The notes under the pieces were generated by a model. That model was not told the origin of the DNA. It saw only the letters and a list, made by a program, of their open reading frames with translations, and did not search any database. Positions 10,601 to 25,900 of a DNA stretch of 64,000 nucleotides are shown here, piece after piece. Both the position numbers and the translations under genes were made by a program. The stretch's first letter is position 1. Every line of letters begins with the position of its first letter. This stretch comes from Primula veris (lineage: Eukaryota > Streptophyta > Magnoliopsida > Ericales > Primulaceae), in contig OY821740.1 in assembly GCA_963682055.1 (NCBI GenBank), positions 38,832,795-38,896,794 of the forward strand, given 5' to 3'.

Positions 10601-13600
10601 TTCTACATATGCCTCTTGCTGGAGATCAGAGACAATTCTTTGGTATTTGGTGATCATCTCCTCCTTTTCTATAACACAAACAGTCTGACTTAGGGAAACC
10701 AAGCTAATGGAAAAAAAATTAGACAAGAGAGGAAGAGTTTGAATTGCATTTTATGGCGTTTACCTTTTATTTCCTTCTCGAGCATTTTCTTTTCCTCAAC
10801 CATTTGTTCAATCTTTTGTTTCCACTCAGGTACCCACTTGGACTTTAATCTTTCTTCTAAAGCCAAAGATTTCCCAAGGTCGTTGATGCTTTTCTGCATT
10901 GTGGTTGTTAGGTCTTTATACTCTTTAATTTGCAAAATTGCCTCATCTAGGTTTTTCTGCAATTCAGCCACTTTGGTCTCTTCTTTTTCGGACTCTTCTT
11001 CTCTCCTCTCTTCGTGAATTGGACTTTCATTCACATGCATATCATCGGCACTGTAATTATAACAGCCACCACCTCCAGAGGGACCTCCCTCGTCATATTC
11101 GGTGCTCTTAGATGTTTCCATTATTTCATTGAATTTTGGAGTTTTTGGTGTTCCGAATTGTTTCCGAAGGGAGATGGTAAAATTGTTGTCTGACTCATTT
11201 TCGCTCCCAGAGTCTTCTTCTGTGTTTTCCGAGCCTTCATTTTCAGAGTTTTCCAAGCCTTCCTCTTCTGTTGAACTAGAGTAAACATTCTGAGGATCTT
11301 CAACATCTTCGTCTATCTCTTTCTCCAACTCCTCATCTGTTAATCGCTTTGGTTTCGGAGGTAGCTTCTTTTTACCATCATAAATAACGAGGTTTTTTGA
11401 TTGTTTTCTACATCCCTATGATGATAATTTAAAGAATGAAAAGGTTTTTAGAAGCAATTGTATAGATAGAATAAAAACAGTCTACAATTGTATAGAAATA
11501 GTGTTATACCTTTTCATTGCACAGGTCTACAATTGTGAACCTTGAGGAACACAACTTGAAGAATGAAAAGACGTCCCATTTGACACACAAAGCCTTTGTG
11601 GATGCTTCTTTTGTCATGTCCGGTTTTGAAATATTGAACTTTTCAAGGATGACATACTGTACAGATGGAAATACAGTTTTTAAGAATACAGTCTGAGATT
11701 TAAATGATAGTAACAATACAGTCTGATTTTTAATAATATATTTTCAGACTGTTTCTAGTATTATTCAGACTCTTTTTACAGTTTTTGTAAAAACAGTCTG
11801 AGATAGATAGAGCAATAATATATTGTCTTAAATGATTCAGACTGTTTTTTAAATGATTCAGACTGTTTTTTAGTATATTGTCTTAAATGATAGTAACAAT
11901 ACATTATGAGATTTAATAATATATTATTCAGACTGTTTTTAGTATTATTCAGACTGTTTTTACAGTTTTGTAAAAACAGTCTGAGATTCTTTTGTCATGT
12001 CCGGGTTTGAAATATTGAACTTTTCAAGGATGACATACTGTACAGATGGAAATACAGTATTTAAGAATACAGTCTGAGATTTAAATGATAGTAACAATAC
12101 AGTGTGATTTTTAATAATCTATTTTCAGACTGTTTCTAGTATTATTCAGACTCTTTTTACAGTTTTTGTAAAAACAGTCTGAGATAGATAGAGCAATAAT
12201 ATATTGTCTTAAATGATTCAGACTGTTTTTTAAATGATTCAGACTGTTTTTTAAATGATTCAGACTGTTTTTTAAATGATTCAGACTGTTTTTTAGTATA
12301 TTGTCTTAAATGATAGTAACAATACATTATGAGATTTAATAATATATTATTCAGACTGTTTTTAGTATTATTCAGACTGTTTTTACAGTTTTGTAAAAAC
12401 AGTCTGAGATTTTTTGATATTTTTTAAACATACTGAGATTTAATACAGTCTGATTTATGATAGTAATAATACAGTCTGATTTATAATGGAAATAAATAAA
12501 GAGTCTGATGTAATAATAAACAACTTAAGAACATTATGAACATATAAAAAGAGTACTAACTTATAAAAAAGAGTATGAACTAATAAAAAAAGGTCTTGAG
12601 AAGTAATTTTATTGTACCGGTATCGTGAGTAGACACGTGGACAGTGATCTTGGGTCTTGGTTGTTGAGCGACTCCATAAGCTTCTCATGTATATGAGTTG
12701 CCCAATCATATTCCTTTATCTCTTTGATGTCACCGGCAACTATTTTCAAGTACCCCAATGCTATGGTCATGCCGCTCACCGTCAAGAAAAATGCATTTAG
12801 CATGTACAATGTTACCAGTCGGACGACGTCCTCTCTACCAACTTTTGTTGTTAATACCAATGCTTCGTTCAATGCCTTTACGATAGCTGTTTTGGTTAGG
12901 TTGGATTTGTTGAGTTTATTTGAAAAGCATCTTTCAACAAAGCTGTGGTAGGCTTCTTGGTTTTTAGCAAAGCTTGTGAGAGCTATTGGATTTTCAGCAT
13001 TACCAGAAATTCCATAAATGTCACGCACACGGTCTCTCTCTATTGGAACTGTGAATCTACCTAGCTTAAGGGCCTGTGAGTTTCGGTCGTACCTCAAGGC
13101 CATCTGGTACAATTCTTTATCACTTTTCCTAGCCTGGTTAGTGGTTAATTCTCCATTTCTAGAAGCATTGATCAATTCCCAGAACGGACAGTGTTGCTTA
13201 ACTAATTCAAGTTGTGCCGGATTGAAATTTGTTTCGACAAAGAACTTGATTACAGTAACCAGGTTTGATTTGTACTGTATGTTGCCTTTTTTGGTGTTTG
13301 TGGTGTCAGATGGTTGGTTTTTGGGGATTGTCGAATGTTTGATGGCAATATGTTTCTAAAAACAATAACAAAAAGTATGTAAACAGTCTGTGTAAACTCA
13401 TGCACATATTAAAATACAGAGAAAGTAAACAGTCTGAGTATTTTTCCAACATAATCCTATTAGAATATAAAGAGTATGAGTACCAATTTTATTAGAATCG
13501 CTAAACATAAAAACAGTCTGAATACTATTTTTACCAATTTTATTACGAAAATAACTGAATATAAACAGTCTGAATACGAATTTTATTAGAATCACTAAAC

Positions 13601-14107
13601 ATAAACAGTCTGAATACTATTTTTACCAATTTTATTACGAAAATAACTGAATATAAACAGTCTGAATACGAATTTTATTAGAATCACTAAACATAAACAG
13701 TCTGAATAATATTTTCAACAATTACATATAGATCACTAAACAGTCTGAATCACTAAACAGTCTGAATACTTTTTTCCAGGCTGTTTTATGTTTTTATTCC
13801 CAAAACAACTGAATATAAACAGTCTGAATACTTTTTTCCAGGCTGTTTTATGTTTTTATTCCCAAAACAACTGAATATAAACAGTCTGAATAATATTTTC
13901 AACAAATATTATTAGAATCGCAATTTTTATTTAAAAATAGAGTATGAACAATAGAGTATGAACCCTAATTTATATATAAAATGGGTAAACACAATTAATA
14001 ACCCTAATTTATGTAAAATGTCACTGAACTTACCCTAATTAAATTAATTTATATATTTTTCAGACTGTTTTAATAAAAACAACGATTAATAAACTTACCT
14101 TCACCAT
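7666..14107 (-). CDS. ULP1-like (C48) SUMO-protease fusion protein of the MULE, 11 exons
   Basis: Exons, 5' to 3': 14107-14099, 13355-12618, 11656-11510, 11415-10764, 10668-10510, 9932-9299, 8767-8668, 8582-8496, 8390-8127, 8033-7918 and 7828-7666. They join in frame to 1022 aa. Exon 1 is only M-V-K. Residues 4-300 look like the DUF1985 or plant-mobile type domain that precedes ULP1 in such MULE genes. An acidic stretch (about 300-400), long coiled coil (about 410-570) and a basic KKPKGGRTAKGRASKKK region follow. The ULP1 fold is at about 810-1000: H892 in HWTLLVLN, Q966 in CPYQGATSDC and C972 in SDCALYVCYN. The expected catalytic Asp after the His is Asn (FYNS, N909). The last codons and stop lie inside CAGTCTGA/AAACAGTTTGA motif copies. 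ULP1 enzymes process or remove SUMO; activity here is unproven. The splice model is mine and small exons could be wrong. Confidence 0.82.
9933..10509. repeat. Intron of the ULP1 gene: about 297-bp tandem duplication
   Basis: A block containing AACAGTCTGAATAATTCATT near 9954 is repeated near 10251. Each unit holds about six motif copies (TCAGACTGTTTT or reverse). Confidence 0.75.
11657..12617. repeat. Intron of the ULP1 gene with a tandem copy that includes part of exon 3
   Basis: The segment from about 11608 to 11975 is repeated at about 11976-12405. The second copy includes the 5' part of exon 3 with its acceptor (complement of CATACTGTACAG, near 12027-12040). The intron therefore contains a decoy exon start. 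Motif density is highest here (about 35 copies). Confidence 0.75.
13356..14098. repeat. First intron of the ULP1 gene: about 100-bp tandem units
   Basis: Units ending AAACAGTCTGAATAC followed by a TTTTATTA-rich spacer repeat two to three times between about 13500 and 13710. A shorter unit with CCAGGCTGTTTTATG repeats near 13777 and 13839. The intron separates a 9-nt first exon from exon 2. Confidence 0.65.
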
Positions 14108-14279
14108 GTTGTTTTCTGAAATTAACGAAGAGAGGTTTTTCAGTTTGATAGCCGGATTTGTTGGCGGTTTAAAGAGAGAAAGTTTCAGGGTTTTCGGAGA
14201 GAGAGATGAGAGAGAGAGGAGAGAGAGAGAAAAAAAGTTTCTGTTTTTTTTAATTGTGTTATGATGACGTCAGCAATTT

Positions 14280-14390
14280 TTTAATGATGTCAGCAAATGG
14301 ACCAATCCTTAATTAGTTTCAGTTTCATGGACCAATCCTTAAATACTTGTGTTTTCATGGACCAATCCAAAATTTACCCTTAATTTTAAC
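14280..14390 (-). repeat. Right terminal inverted repeat of the MULE
   Basis: Three copies of GGACCAATCC in the orientation opposite to the left arm, ending CTTAATTTTAAC. The adjacent inner DNA at 14161-14240 is GA-rich, mirroring the CT-rich DNA of the left end. The flanking direct repeat follows at 14396-14422. Confidence 0.75.
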
Positions 14391-14422
14391 AACACGGTTG
14401 ACTAATTATAAAGTAATACTAA

Positions 14423-15693
14423 TAGTTACATGTAACAGGGAAACAGATACTCCCCCATTTGTGCACTTGAAATTTGCCATTAATAAAACTTCCCAAGATA
14501 ATGTACTTTAGCTTACCAAGGTAACTTAACAATATTTGACTACAAATTACAAAAAAATTGATGTAAATAGCTGTCAAATAGCAACCGACCATAGTAATTT
14601 AGCTGGTCTTGCCAGCTTCATAGTTACGGTCCCACACTACAAATTAATTAATCGCAATCAATGTTTTAAAACACTAAACCATCGTTGAAGCGTTTTCAGT
14701 GGAGTTTGTCAAATGTAAATTCCGACGCTAAAAGCGTAAGTTTTATTAGAAAAAACGTGTATATATATATATATTCAATAATTATGAAATACGTAGATGA
14801 AAATAATTGGTCCAAAACATTATGAATAACTAATATTAGCATAGTTTAATGACGAATATGTACTCTATTATAACAACAGGATATTGAATTTCTCTTGCGT
14901 TGATATTAATTTACGAGACTATATATATTATTTTGTGAGAAAATATATTATTTTTTTAAATAAAGCTTAAACTTTTTGAGTTTTAAGGCGTGTTTTTTAA
15001 GAATTGATGCGTGAAAACGTTGTTTTTTGAGCTTTTCAAGCTTTAGGCCGAAGTTGAACAGTTTATTTTTTAGATTTTAAACTTTTGGAATATCAACGGG
15101 TTTTGATGCGAACTTTTTAATACATTTGATCACAATCCTTGGGTATTCACCTATTGGGAAATGAAAAAATCGTAAATAAACGTTTCATATTCCTTCTATT
15201 GTAAACTATATATACTAGTTTCCGAGTTACAATTTATGTTTGCTCTTTCAGTGTTTTAAAAGGGAAATTAACCTGTATAGAGACCAAACATTACAGCTAT
15301 AGAACAATTAATATTTGGCAGAACACACGCTCTACAAAGACAATATTATTATTATCTTATTGGATAAGAATTCATAGTGTGAATATAATTTGGACTACAC
15401 ATTTTCAAATATACTAGAATACAAATATATAAAAATATACGAACGATACCCATTCGGTGTCGTCGACACTTTTAGGACGTGGTAAGCAAAATTAAATGAT
15501 CCATATCATGATTTCGTGAAAGTTAGATCAGAGGATAAAACATTAATGATTCAATTAATCAATCATTTAATTTTGATTAAATGGGACAACTAACATCTCT
15601 ACTCATTGATATATGCCGGACCAAAACCTGATCATGTTTTGTTAGTTACAATGATCTATGAGCATATACATCGCATTGTTCATATTCAATAGC
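14423..15693. other. AT-rich intergenic DNA, possible old inverted-repeat element
   Basis: No gene was seen. Between about 14645 and 15140 the ends are weakly inverted (CGCAATCAATGTTTTAAAA against TTGTGATCAAATGTATTAAAA), which may be an old non-autonomous transposon. This is uncertain. Confidence 0.3.
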
Positions 15694-15857
15694 AATGTTC
15701 CAAAATGCGTCAGACGGAATTTAGGCAGAAGTTGGTTGCATAACGCGCCTAATCTCACTTGATCACCGTCTAATTAATCTGTTAGGTTTATAGACTTCGT
15801 ATATCGTTTAGGCTCTGTCTAATTTCCATCTAAACGAGCCTTTTAGAACACGGTTCA
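15694..15857. mobile_element. Small MITE with GTTCTAAAA-type ends
   Basis: The left end GTTCCAAAATGCG and the complement of the right end GTGTTCTAAAAGGC form a short inverted repeat about 160 bp apart, with internal GCCTAA/TTAGGC blocks. The target duplication was not resolved. Confidence 0.4.
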
Positions 15858-16465
15858 ATAGTTTTTTCTAAATGCATACGTACAAGGCCCAATATGGGTG
15901 GATTACTAAAAATGTTTGCATCACGTTTCCTTTATTAAGAGAACTTCACTATCTCCCTTAGAAAACATGCCTTTCTCCTACAAATATATGTTAGTAATAA
16001 ACTAGTTAATCTCTTTTCAACCACAGATCACTCAAGCATAGTCATTAAATTATATAGAAATTATTCATTTATTTCACTACAGGATTTGACAAAGCTGAAA
16101 ACTGTTTAACCTAGCCAAAAATTGTAAGAGCACCAACATCTTTCTCAAATCTCAATACCATCAACATAAAATAACACTTCATTGAATTTAGCTATTCGTT
16201 TTATATGTTTGCAATATCTTAGGATCTTAATCTATAATATCTATTAATATATAATAATTTATAAAACAAACATTTTCTCATTAAGTGTTTGTCTAGATAC
16301 CTAGCGTGCATAACTAGAATTAACTTTAGCTATGCTATACAAATCCACGTGATGTTTTATTTATTTTTTGACATATCAACAAATTTTGGCCAAGTAGTTG
16401 TTAATTGAGCAAGATATAGTTGCTCTAAGAGTGTGGTATACACCTTTTTCTCAAGACAAAATTTG

Positions 16466-16650
16466 AAGAGAAATGATATAACCATCCAAAAAACCTTACC
16501 CGTTGATGTGGCGGTTTAAGTGTACCAATTATTTTTGTTTCGATATTAAAATCATATTTTCATTTAATCCATAATTAGTCCACCTAGTCCATCACGGTAG
16601 CAGGTAAGGTTTTTGGATGAAATTTTCAGGTGGTTATAGCAATAGTCAAA
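16466..16650. mobile_element. Short MITE upstream of the eL38 gene
   Basis: ATAACCATCCAAAAAACCTTACC at the left is matched by the complement of GGTAAGGTTTTTGGATG with a nearby GGTGGTTATAGC at the right. No coding capacity. Confidence 0.5.
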
Positions 16651-16727
16651 TTTTAAAGCAACTGATGCGGTTGCTCTAATACACTTCGGGGTCGGTCGAA
16701 AACCTTACGAAAAAAAATCATTTGCTA

Positions 16728-16833
16728 TGGGCCTTGAATTTCTTACATAGAAAATATCAAGCCCAAAAATATTAACAGGCTTTAACCCATATACGTATAG
16801 CCCTAAGAGTTGTTTATTTAGCCGCTATATATA
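16728..16833 (+). promoter_or_regulatory. eL38 core promoter: site II elements and TATA box
   Basis: TGGGCC at 16728-16733 and AAGCCCA (complement TGGGCTT) at 16759-16765 fit site II (TGGGCY) elements. Such elements are typical of plant ribosomal-protein promoters. CTATATATA at about 16825-16833 is a TATA box about 70 bp before the ATG. A partial telo-box (GCCCTAA) lies near 16800. Confidence 0.5.
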
Positions 16834-16898
16834 CAAATATATGTATGTATCATTCTTTGTCTCTTTTATTTCACTCTCCGAGGTATCACCAAACAATA

Positions 16899-19901
<3,003 letters not shown>

Positions 19902-20211
19902 AGAATCAATTTGTATGCACTCATTTGAGAATCTTTTTTTGAGGTTCTCGGTTTCATCATTTTGATACATCAGCTAAATTCCGGTTTGTAATGAATTTGA
20001 GTGATGTTACTCCTTAAGTTTGGTACTAGTTTGTTAGGTTTGAAAAGTTGACCCGTATTTTTACTGTACTGCAGATATTTCTGGTATTGTGATCCATTCC
20101 CTTTTTTATTTCCAGTGAGGGAGGCTTGCCTACTTTTTATTCTGGTTTAGTGGTGAGGTGACTAAGTTTCGAAACATCTGACAGATTTAGAATATTTACT
20201 TACAGTGGACA

Positions 20212-20405
20212 ATATGGCCTTTTGTTTGATTGCCACTTTGAAGCACATTTAGTGCATTCGGTTTATCACTCTTAAAAGCTGAGATTTTCTGGTCTTTTGG
20301 CCTGCATAATCTAGAAGCTCTAAGCTGGACGTCGACTTCGTCGTTGTCTAAACTTATAAAAAATCCAGCTTTTTTGCTCAAAATCTGCTATCAAACAAGG
20401 CCATA
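20212..20405. mobile_element. hAT-like MITE
   Basis: ATATGGCCTTTTGTTTGAT at the left matches the complement of ATCAAACAAGGCCATAT at the right. About 194 bp, non-coding. Open frames across it are chance. Confidence 0.6.
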
Positions 20406-20645
20406 TGGAACTGAAGAAAATATACCACACCATAGTGTATAAAAACCGTGTGCAACATAACATTTATCAGATGAGCATGTATGTCTGAATGATCCAATTA
20501 AATCTGCAAGCAGCTCAATTGATTTTATCATAGGCGAACAAGTAGTAATACTACATTCATTACTTTTAACAATCCTCCTTACACTCTCTGTGAGAGCAAT
20601 GAAGATAAAAACGCTACAAGATAAAACTGTAATTTTTGTTCTCAT
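20391..20645 (-). CDS. Possible small secreted cysteine-containing protein (weak)
   Basis: An 84-codon frame starts MRTKITVLSCSVFIFIALTE, a plausible signal peptide. Several cysteines follow (ECSITTC, HTCSSDKC, LWCG). Its stop codon lies in the end of the adjacent hAT-like MITE, so the natural end may be lost. I do not recognise the protein, and no promoter was identified with confidence. It may be a chance frame in intergenic DNA. Confidence 0.15.
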   Translation of the reverse strand: MRTKITVLSCSVFIFIALTESVRRIVKSNECSITTCSPMIKSIELLADLIGSFRHTCSSDKCYVAHGFYTLWCGIFSSVPYGLV

Positions 20646-20659
20646 TCCTTTCACAAGAA

Positions 20660-21787
20660 ATGTAAGCAAGAGTGTTAGAGTAGTGAAAATATATTTTTGT
20701 GTTTTCTTAATCTATTGGCATACGGACAGATTCATGAATGCCAAATTAATGGACAAATCAAAGCTAAATTGTGACATATTGGCAGGCTTAAAAACATGGG
20801 ATGTTGATAATTATAATAATATTTTAATCGTACGTCTCTTTTTTCTAAATTTGAGTTGAAGTTTTCCTCTTAAGGAGATTTTTATGTTATGTTATATGAT
20901 TCAGAAGCATGAGCGTCACTCACCCGAGAAAATTGACCCTAAAATCAATAGCCTCTATTTTTTTCTAAAATTGTTGATTTGATATTTAGACATTATTACA
21001 TCCTTATAGATTGATTTATCAAGTTTTGTCTGATTGATATTGATGGTAGTTTTTATGGTATTTTTTCCTAAAATTGTTGATTTGATATGAGACATAATTA
21101 CTTTTGAGATGTGAGTACTTCAACAATATAGTGGTGGGTCTAATAACAGTGACATATGACTCACTATTGTTAAAGAAAAAGGTACCGACAATCACATGCA
21201 TCCATTTGTATAGTACCACCACAAAAATAAAATCGAACCTACTATATACTGGTGTACTATATCAACAGCAAAATATACTATTAAATTGACCGTATCCACC
21301 ACTGCAGTTTACAGGTATTAGACCCTTCACACAATGACACGAAACAAAACAAAAATATATGAAAGGAGTACAGATCTAATACTTTATTTATCTACCGTAT
21401 CTTATTTATTTTATCCAAAAAAATTCTAAAAAATTTAAAAAAAATGAGACAATTACTATAATACATGTATCAATATATTCCAATAATTATTTTTAAAAAA
21501 AAATCCACACAAAATTTGTTTTGAAATAAATGTATAAATTAGTGTAAATTAAACATTGAATATTAAAAAAATTGTCTAAAACAATATTATGTTCAAATGT
21601 TTTAAAATTTGAATACAATATAATATAAAAATTTATAAAATTGCGGTATAAGTTGTGAAAATTTAAAATTTAAATAAAAATATAAAAAAAGACACAAAAG
21701 ATATAGATAATAGGAGTAAAATATTTCAACTCATCTGAAAGCTACAGTTTATCTCTGTATCTGAATGTCTGTTAACTCTTTATATCC

Positions 21788-21828
<41 letters not shown>

Positions 21829-22922
21829 TAATATATACTTGTATTATATGTTCCATGATATATTACATTCACTACATGCAGAGAGAATTTTATTTTTCCA
21901 AGTAAATATATAAAAAGGTATGTATCAGTTTTTGTACTATGAATCTATGATACTCCAATAATTATATCCACTTAATTAATCAATTACAGAGTTACTCTTT
22001 TCCTTTCTTTCCTGGCATCAGCAGTTTTCTATTTTTATATTTATCTATAGGATTAAATTATTCCTCTCGGAATTGTACCCATTCTTAGTTCCCTATTTCT
22101 AAAATTTTCGTTTTTCTAGTATGTTGAAGGAAAATTTAGTTTTCATATATTTATGTTTATTGCTGGGAATTATACTTATCTTTTCAGCTGTAACATTACA
22201 AGGTTACTATAGTAGTATAATTGATTTACTGAAATTGTATTTTTTTTTTATTCTTTTGTTTCTTGTGGGAATAAACTATTTTAGTAACTAGCAGCGAAGA
22301 CCAAGGCATGGAAACCATGTCAACTGTTAAGTCATTTTCTCTGTTTGGTTGTGTTGTCACTGTTGATTACTAACTCACTGCAATTTACTAATTTAGTAAA
22401 TCCATTCATTATAGGATTTGGTGGTTGTATTAAAATAAAAAACAATTTTATCCAGCCAAATTTTCTAACTTTGCAATTTTGTATAATTGTCAACAAGTTA
22501 CACATTTTCCTCTTATACCGCCTATCAAGCTTCATCATTGTCAAGCCTAGCTACTTTTTCCTGAATTTGGTAGTTCCATTTCAGAAATCCAATTTTGCAT
22601 ACCAAAATCCTTTTTCTACTTATTTTTTTTTTTTAAAAAAATCATTGGGTTTTCAAGGAGTTACTTGATATCCCCAGTTTTGAAAACCTAGTCTCGGTCC
22701 AAAGCTTCAAGCTTGTTTTCGCGAAAAAATTCATCTTGGCACTAATTTTTTTATTATCATTTCTCTTTCTTCTTGTCCATAATTGAAGGCCCCCAGTTTT
22801 AAATAGGTCGAGTTTCTTTACTGAAAGTCTTCATATTTTATTTTCCCAATTTTCAAGAATAAAATTTGAATCTTTACAGTTGGGTGCTCTTATATAGTGA
22901 TGCAACTTTGAGGCCCTAAAGA
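20660..22922. other. AT-rich spacer and 5' region of the DUF936 gene
   Basis: No gene was seen. A (TA)n(GA)n microsatellite lies at about 21789-21828. The last few hundred bases before 22923 are pyrimidine-rich and probably hold the leader of the DUF936 gene. I could not place its start site. Confidence 0.4.
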
Positions 22923-25900
22923 ATGGCTGTTTTAGTCCCTGGTGTTCTTTTAAAGCTATTGAAACACATAAACACCGATATAAACATTGCCGGTGAATTT
23001 CGATCATCATTATTACAAGTAATTAGCATTGTCCCTGCCTTAGCCGCTGGTGAACTTTTCCCTAATCAAGGGTTTTACCTCAAGGTATCCGACTCATCAC
23101 ACGCCACTTATGTCTCTCTCCCCAATGAACACGACGACCTAATTTTAAGCGATAAGCTCCAATTGGGTCAATATATACATGTCGAGAGGCTTGAGGCCGC
23201 CTCTCCTGTCCCAATCCTACGTGGTATCCGTGTGGTTCCAGGGCGACAACCATGCGTTGGGACTCCCGAAGATATAGTTGCTACGCATTCCTTGAAATTC
23301 TTGAATAATAACAACAGTTTGGGTTCAAAAAAACCTGCTAAATCCGACGCAGTAAATTTGGCTAGTATTGAGGTCAAAGTGAGATCGAGTGGTGTTTCCA
23401 AGGAACAGTTTTTGGATAAAAGGAAGTCTCAGTTTTTGAAACCGGCTTTAAGTTTGCCAGAGAAGAGAGAATTACCTATGAATCCAAGATTTAAACCTTC
23501 CAACGCAAAACATGTTCCGTCGTCCCCGACAAATTGCTATTCATTGCCAAATTCTTTTGAGAATTTCGCAAATGGAATTAAGCAACAGGCTAAAGTAAGA
23601 GCAAGCTCGGTTAGTGCTGCGAGACCTGTAATGAAAAAGGGTCCTGTTTTAAGTTCAACGAAGAATTTGGTAATGAGTCTAGATTTTGGGCCTAAGGCTC
23701 TGAGAAAGAGTTGGGAAGGGAATATGGAGATAAAGGGAAGAGAAAGTTCTCGACAGAGAGCTACCAAGTCTGAATTAAATCCCGAGCCTAAAACTACGCT
23801 TGTAAGTCATTTTCGTTCCTTTTAAAAAAAAGTATTAGTTGTGTTTCTAAAATTTCATTGTTCTGTGGTGGTTTTGTGGGGATTGGTGAGTGTTTTTTGT
23901 CGTAAATTAATGTTCCATATACATTTTTACAGTGTTCAAGTTGATGTTGAATCGTTGATTGTTTCATCAACTGGTTAAGAGAAAAGCTTTAGTTCAAATA
24001 ACTGGCTTTTGCTACAGAATTGATTGGTACACACTACACACAAGCCAAAACTTTTACAGATTGTATCTTCTGCTGTCAAAAAGGAATCGATAAAAGATAA
24101 CATTTTTTTCTCTCTTTTTGATCCATTCACATTAAACATCAGAAACTTCCCCTTGTAGTTTTTGATAATTTCACCTGCTTTCCCAAATGCTAGTCATAAT
24201 AAGTTAGATGGGGTCTCTTTTGCTATCCTCGTTTCTCAAACAAAACCAAAACCTCTCGTAGCACAAGCACATTGTTTTTCTTGGTTCGTTCTTGTTCTAA
24301 GTTCTTATTTCTTGTGCAACTTTTCCCCTCACCTAAATGTATCTAAATAATGAGGGCGCATCTATATGGTCTGTGTTGTGTATACTATTCTAGCAATCAT
24401 TATTCTTATTTACTCCTATATATGCTTACTGATTTATTTTTTCTAGACTACTAGGAAATTAACGAACGTAAAGTTACCATCTAAAGAACAGAGCAAGGTC
24501 TCAATTCCAACAAAACAAACCAAAGATGAAAATAAACACCAGGTGCTCATAAAGAGAGTTACTACAAATGGAGATTTAAATTCCAAAAGAAGAACTTCAT
24601 TTGGGGAAATACTATCCCAAGGAAATGCTAATAGTGGTTTACCAGAACAATTTGTCAAGGTTTCTCTCGCTAATAGAAGACTAACCTATGGGAGTGTTTC
24701 ATGGGTCTCTCTCCCATCTTCTCTTGCAAGACTTGGAAAGGTACACATAATATAAATTTTTCATTCTTGACTAGATTTAGCTTAAATCTAGAAGGGTATG
24801 TTTGGTTGTGTTTCTCAGAACTTACTCTCATCTCACCCCATAGTTGGTATAACTTTTTGACTTATACACTGAGCTTATGGAAACTTTTTTTATCTTCTTT
24901 TTTTGTTGTTGTAATTTTTTTGAATCGAAATGTTTGTCGGAAACAGTATAACTGATTTCTTGAAGTTTTGGGATTGACATCTGTCACCATTAGCGAAATG
25001 AGCCATTTTGTGGCTATGATACGCTCCCGTTTGACTGTTTCTTGCTTACCATTTACCATAAACCTTATAGTTTAGTTGATCTACTTGATGGATGGAGAAT
25101 TTCTTTTTTGCATGTAAAAAAGAAAAGAAAAAATTAATATTCATTTGAAGGATTTCATTTTACTGATACTGGTCCACAGCCTCTCTTTTTTTCCTGATTA
25201 TAAAACACTCAAATATTCATTTCTTAGGAAGTTATGAAGCACAGAGATGCTGCACAAACAGCTGCTGTAGAAGCCATACAAGAGGCTTCAGCAGCCGAGA
25301 CTTTACTTGGATGCTTAAGGTATTAGTTCCTTTCCCGATGAACAAAATGAATAAATTATCTAAAGCTTCGAATAAATACCAAATACCCTCCACTTCCATG
25401 GTATATTTATTAAATTTTGTCATTTTTTATTTCATTTCGCCTATGCTGATCCTGATGCGTTTCCCATTTACAGCACATATTCGGACTTGCATTCATCTGC
25501 GAAAGTACACGAACCACAACCCGCAATTGAGAATTTCTTAAATTTAAACTCACGCTTGAACAAAGCCCATCTCATCTCCAAAACCCTTACGTTAGGTGCA
25601 TCCCCAGATCACGAAAAAAGCCCCACTGAAGAAGCACTTGATCTCACATCAGAGAGGCGTAAACAAGCAGCTACTTGGGTCCAAGCCGCATTATCTACCA
25701 ATTTATCTACCTTTTCTGTATATAACAATACCAAACAAGAGCCTTTGTTGCAAAAAACAACCCATTTAAGCCAACAACCCGTACTAGTCCTAAAAAATGG
25801 CTCACAAACAATTGCTTCTGCAAAAGCCACCCCAATTAAGCCAAATCTACCAATAAACGCTAGGGTACTCCCAACTCAAGTAGCAGGTGAATGGGATAGA

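Larger units (their letters stand above)
2492..14390. mobile_element. Autonomous Mutator-like element with transposase and ULP1-protease genes
   Basis: This is an 11.9-kb element bounded by inverted terminal repeats and carrying two convergent genes. The plus-strand gene (3781-6503) is a MULE transposase. The minus-strand gene (14107-7666) encodes a DUF1985-like N-terminus, coiled coils and a C-terminal ULP1 protease domain. Both can be spliced by eye into uninterrupted frames, so the copy may be active or only recently silenced. MULEs with captured ULP1-like genes are known (KAONASHI/KI-MULEs of Arabidopsis and relatives). The non-coding parts are filled with the motif TCAGACTGTTTT or its complement, about 140 copies by eye. 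Several local tandem duplications of about 100-370 bp built from this motif are present. Confidence 0.88.

Noticed and set aside
20196..20381. 61-codon minus-strand frame
   Set aside because: It coincides with the hAT-like MITE at 20212-20405 and is a chance frame.
22345..22668. 107-codon frame upstream of the DUF936 gene
   Set aside because: Hydrophobic low-complexity translation of AT-rich DNA. It has no family similarity and overlaps the probable promoter and leader.
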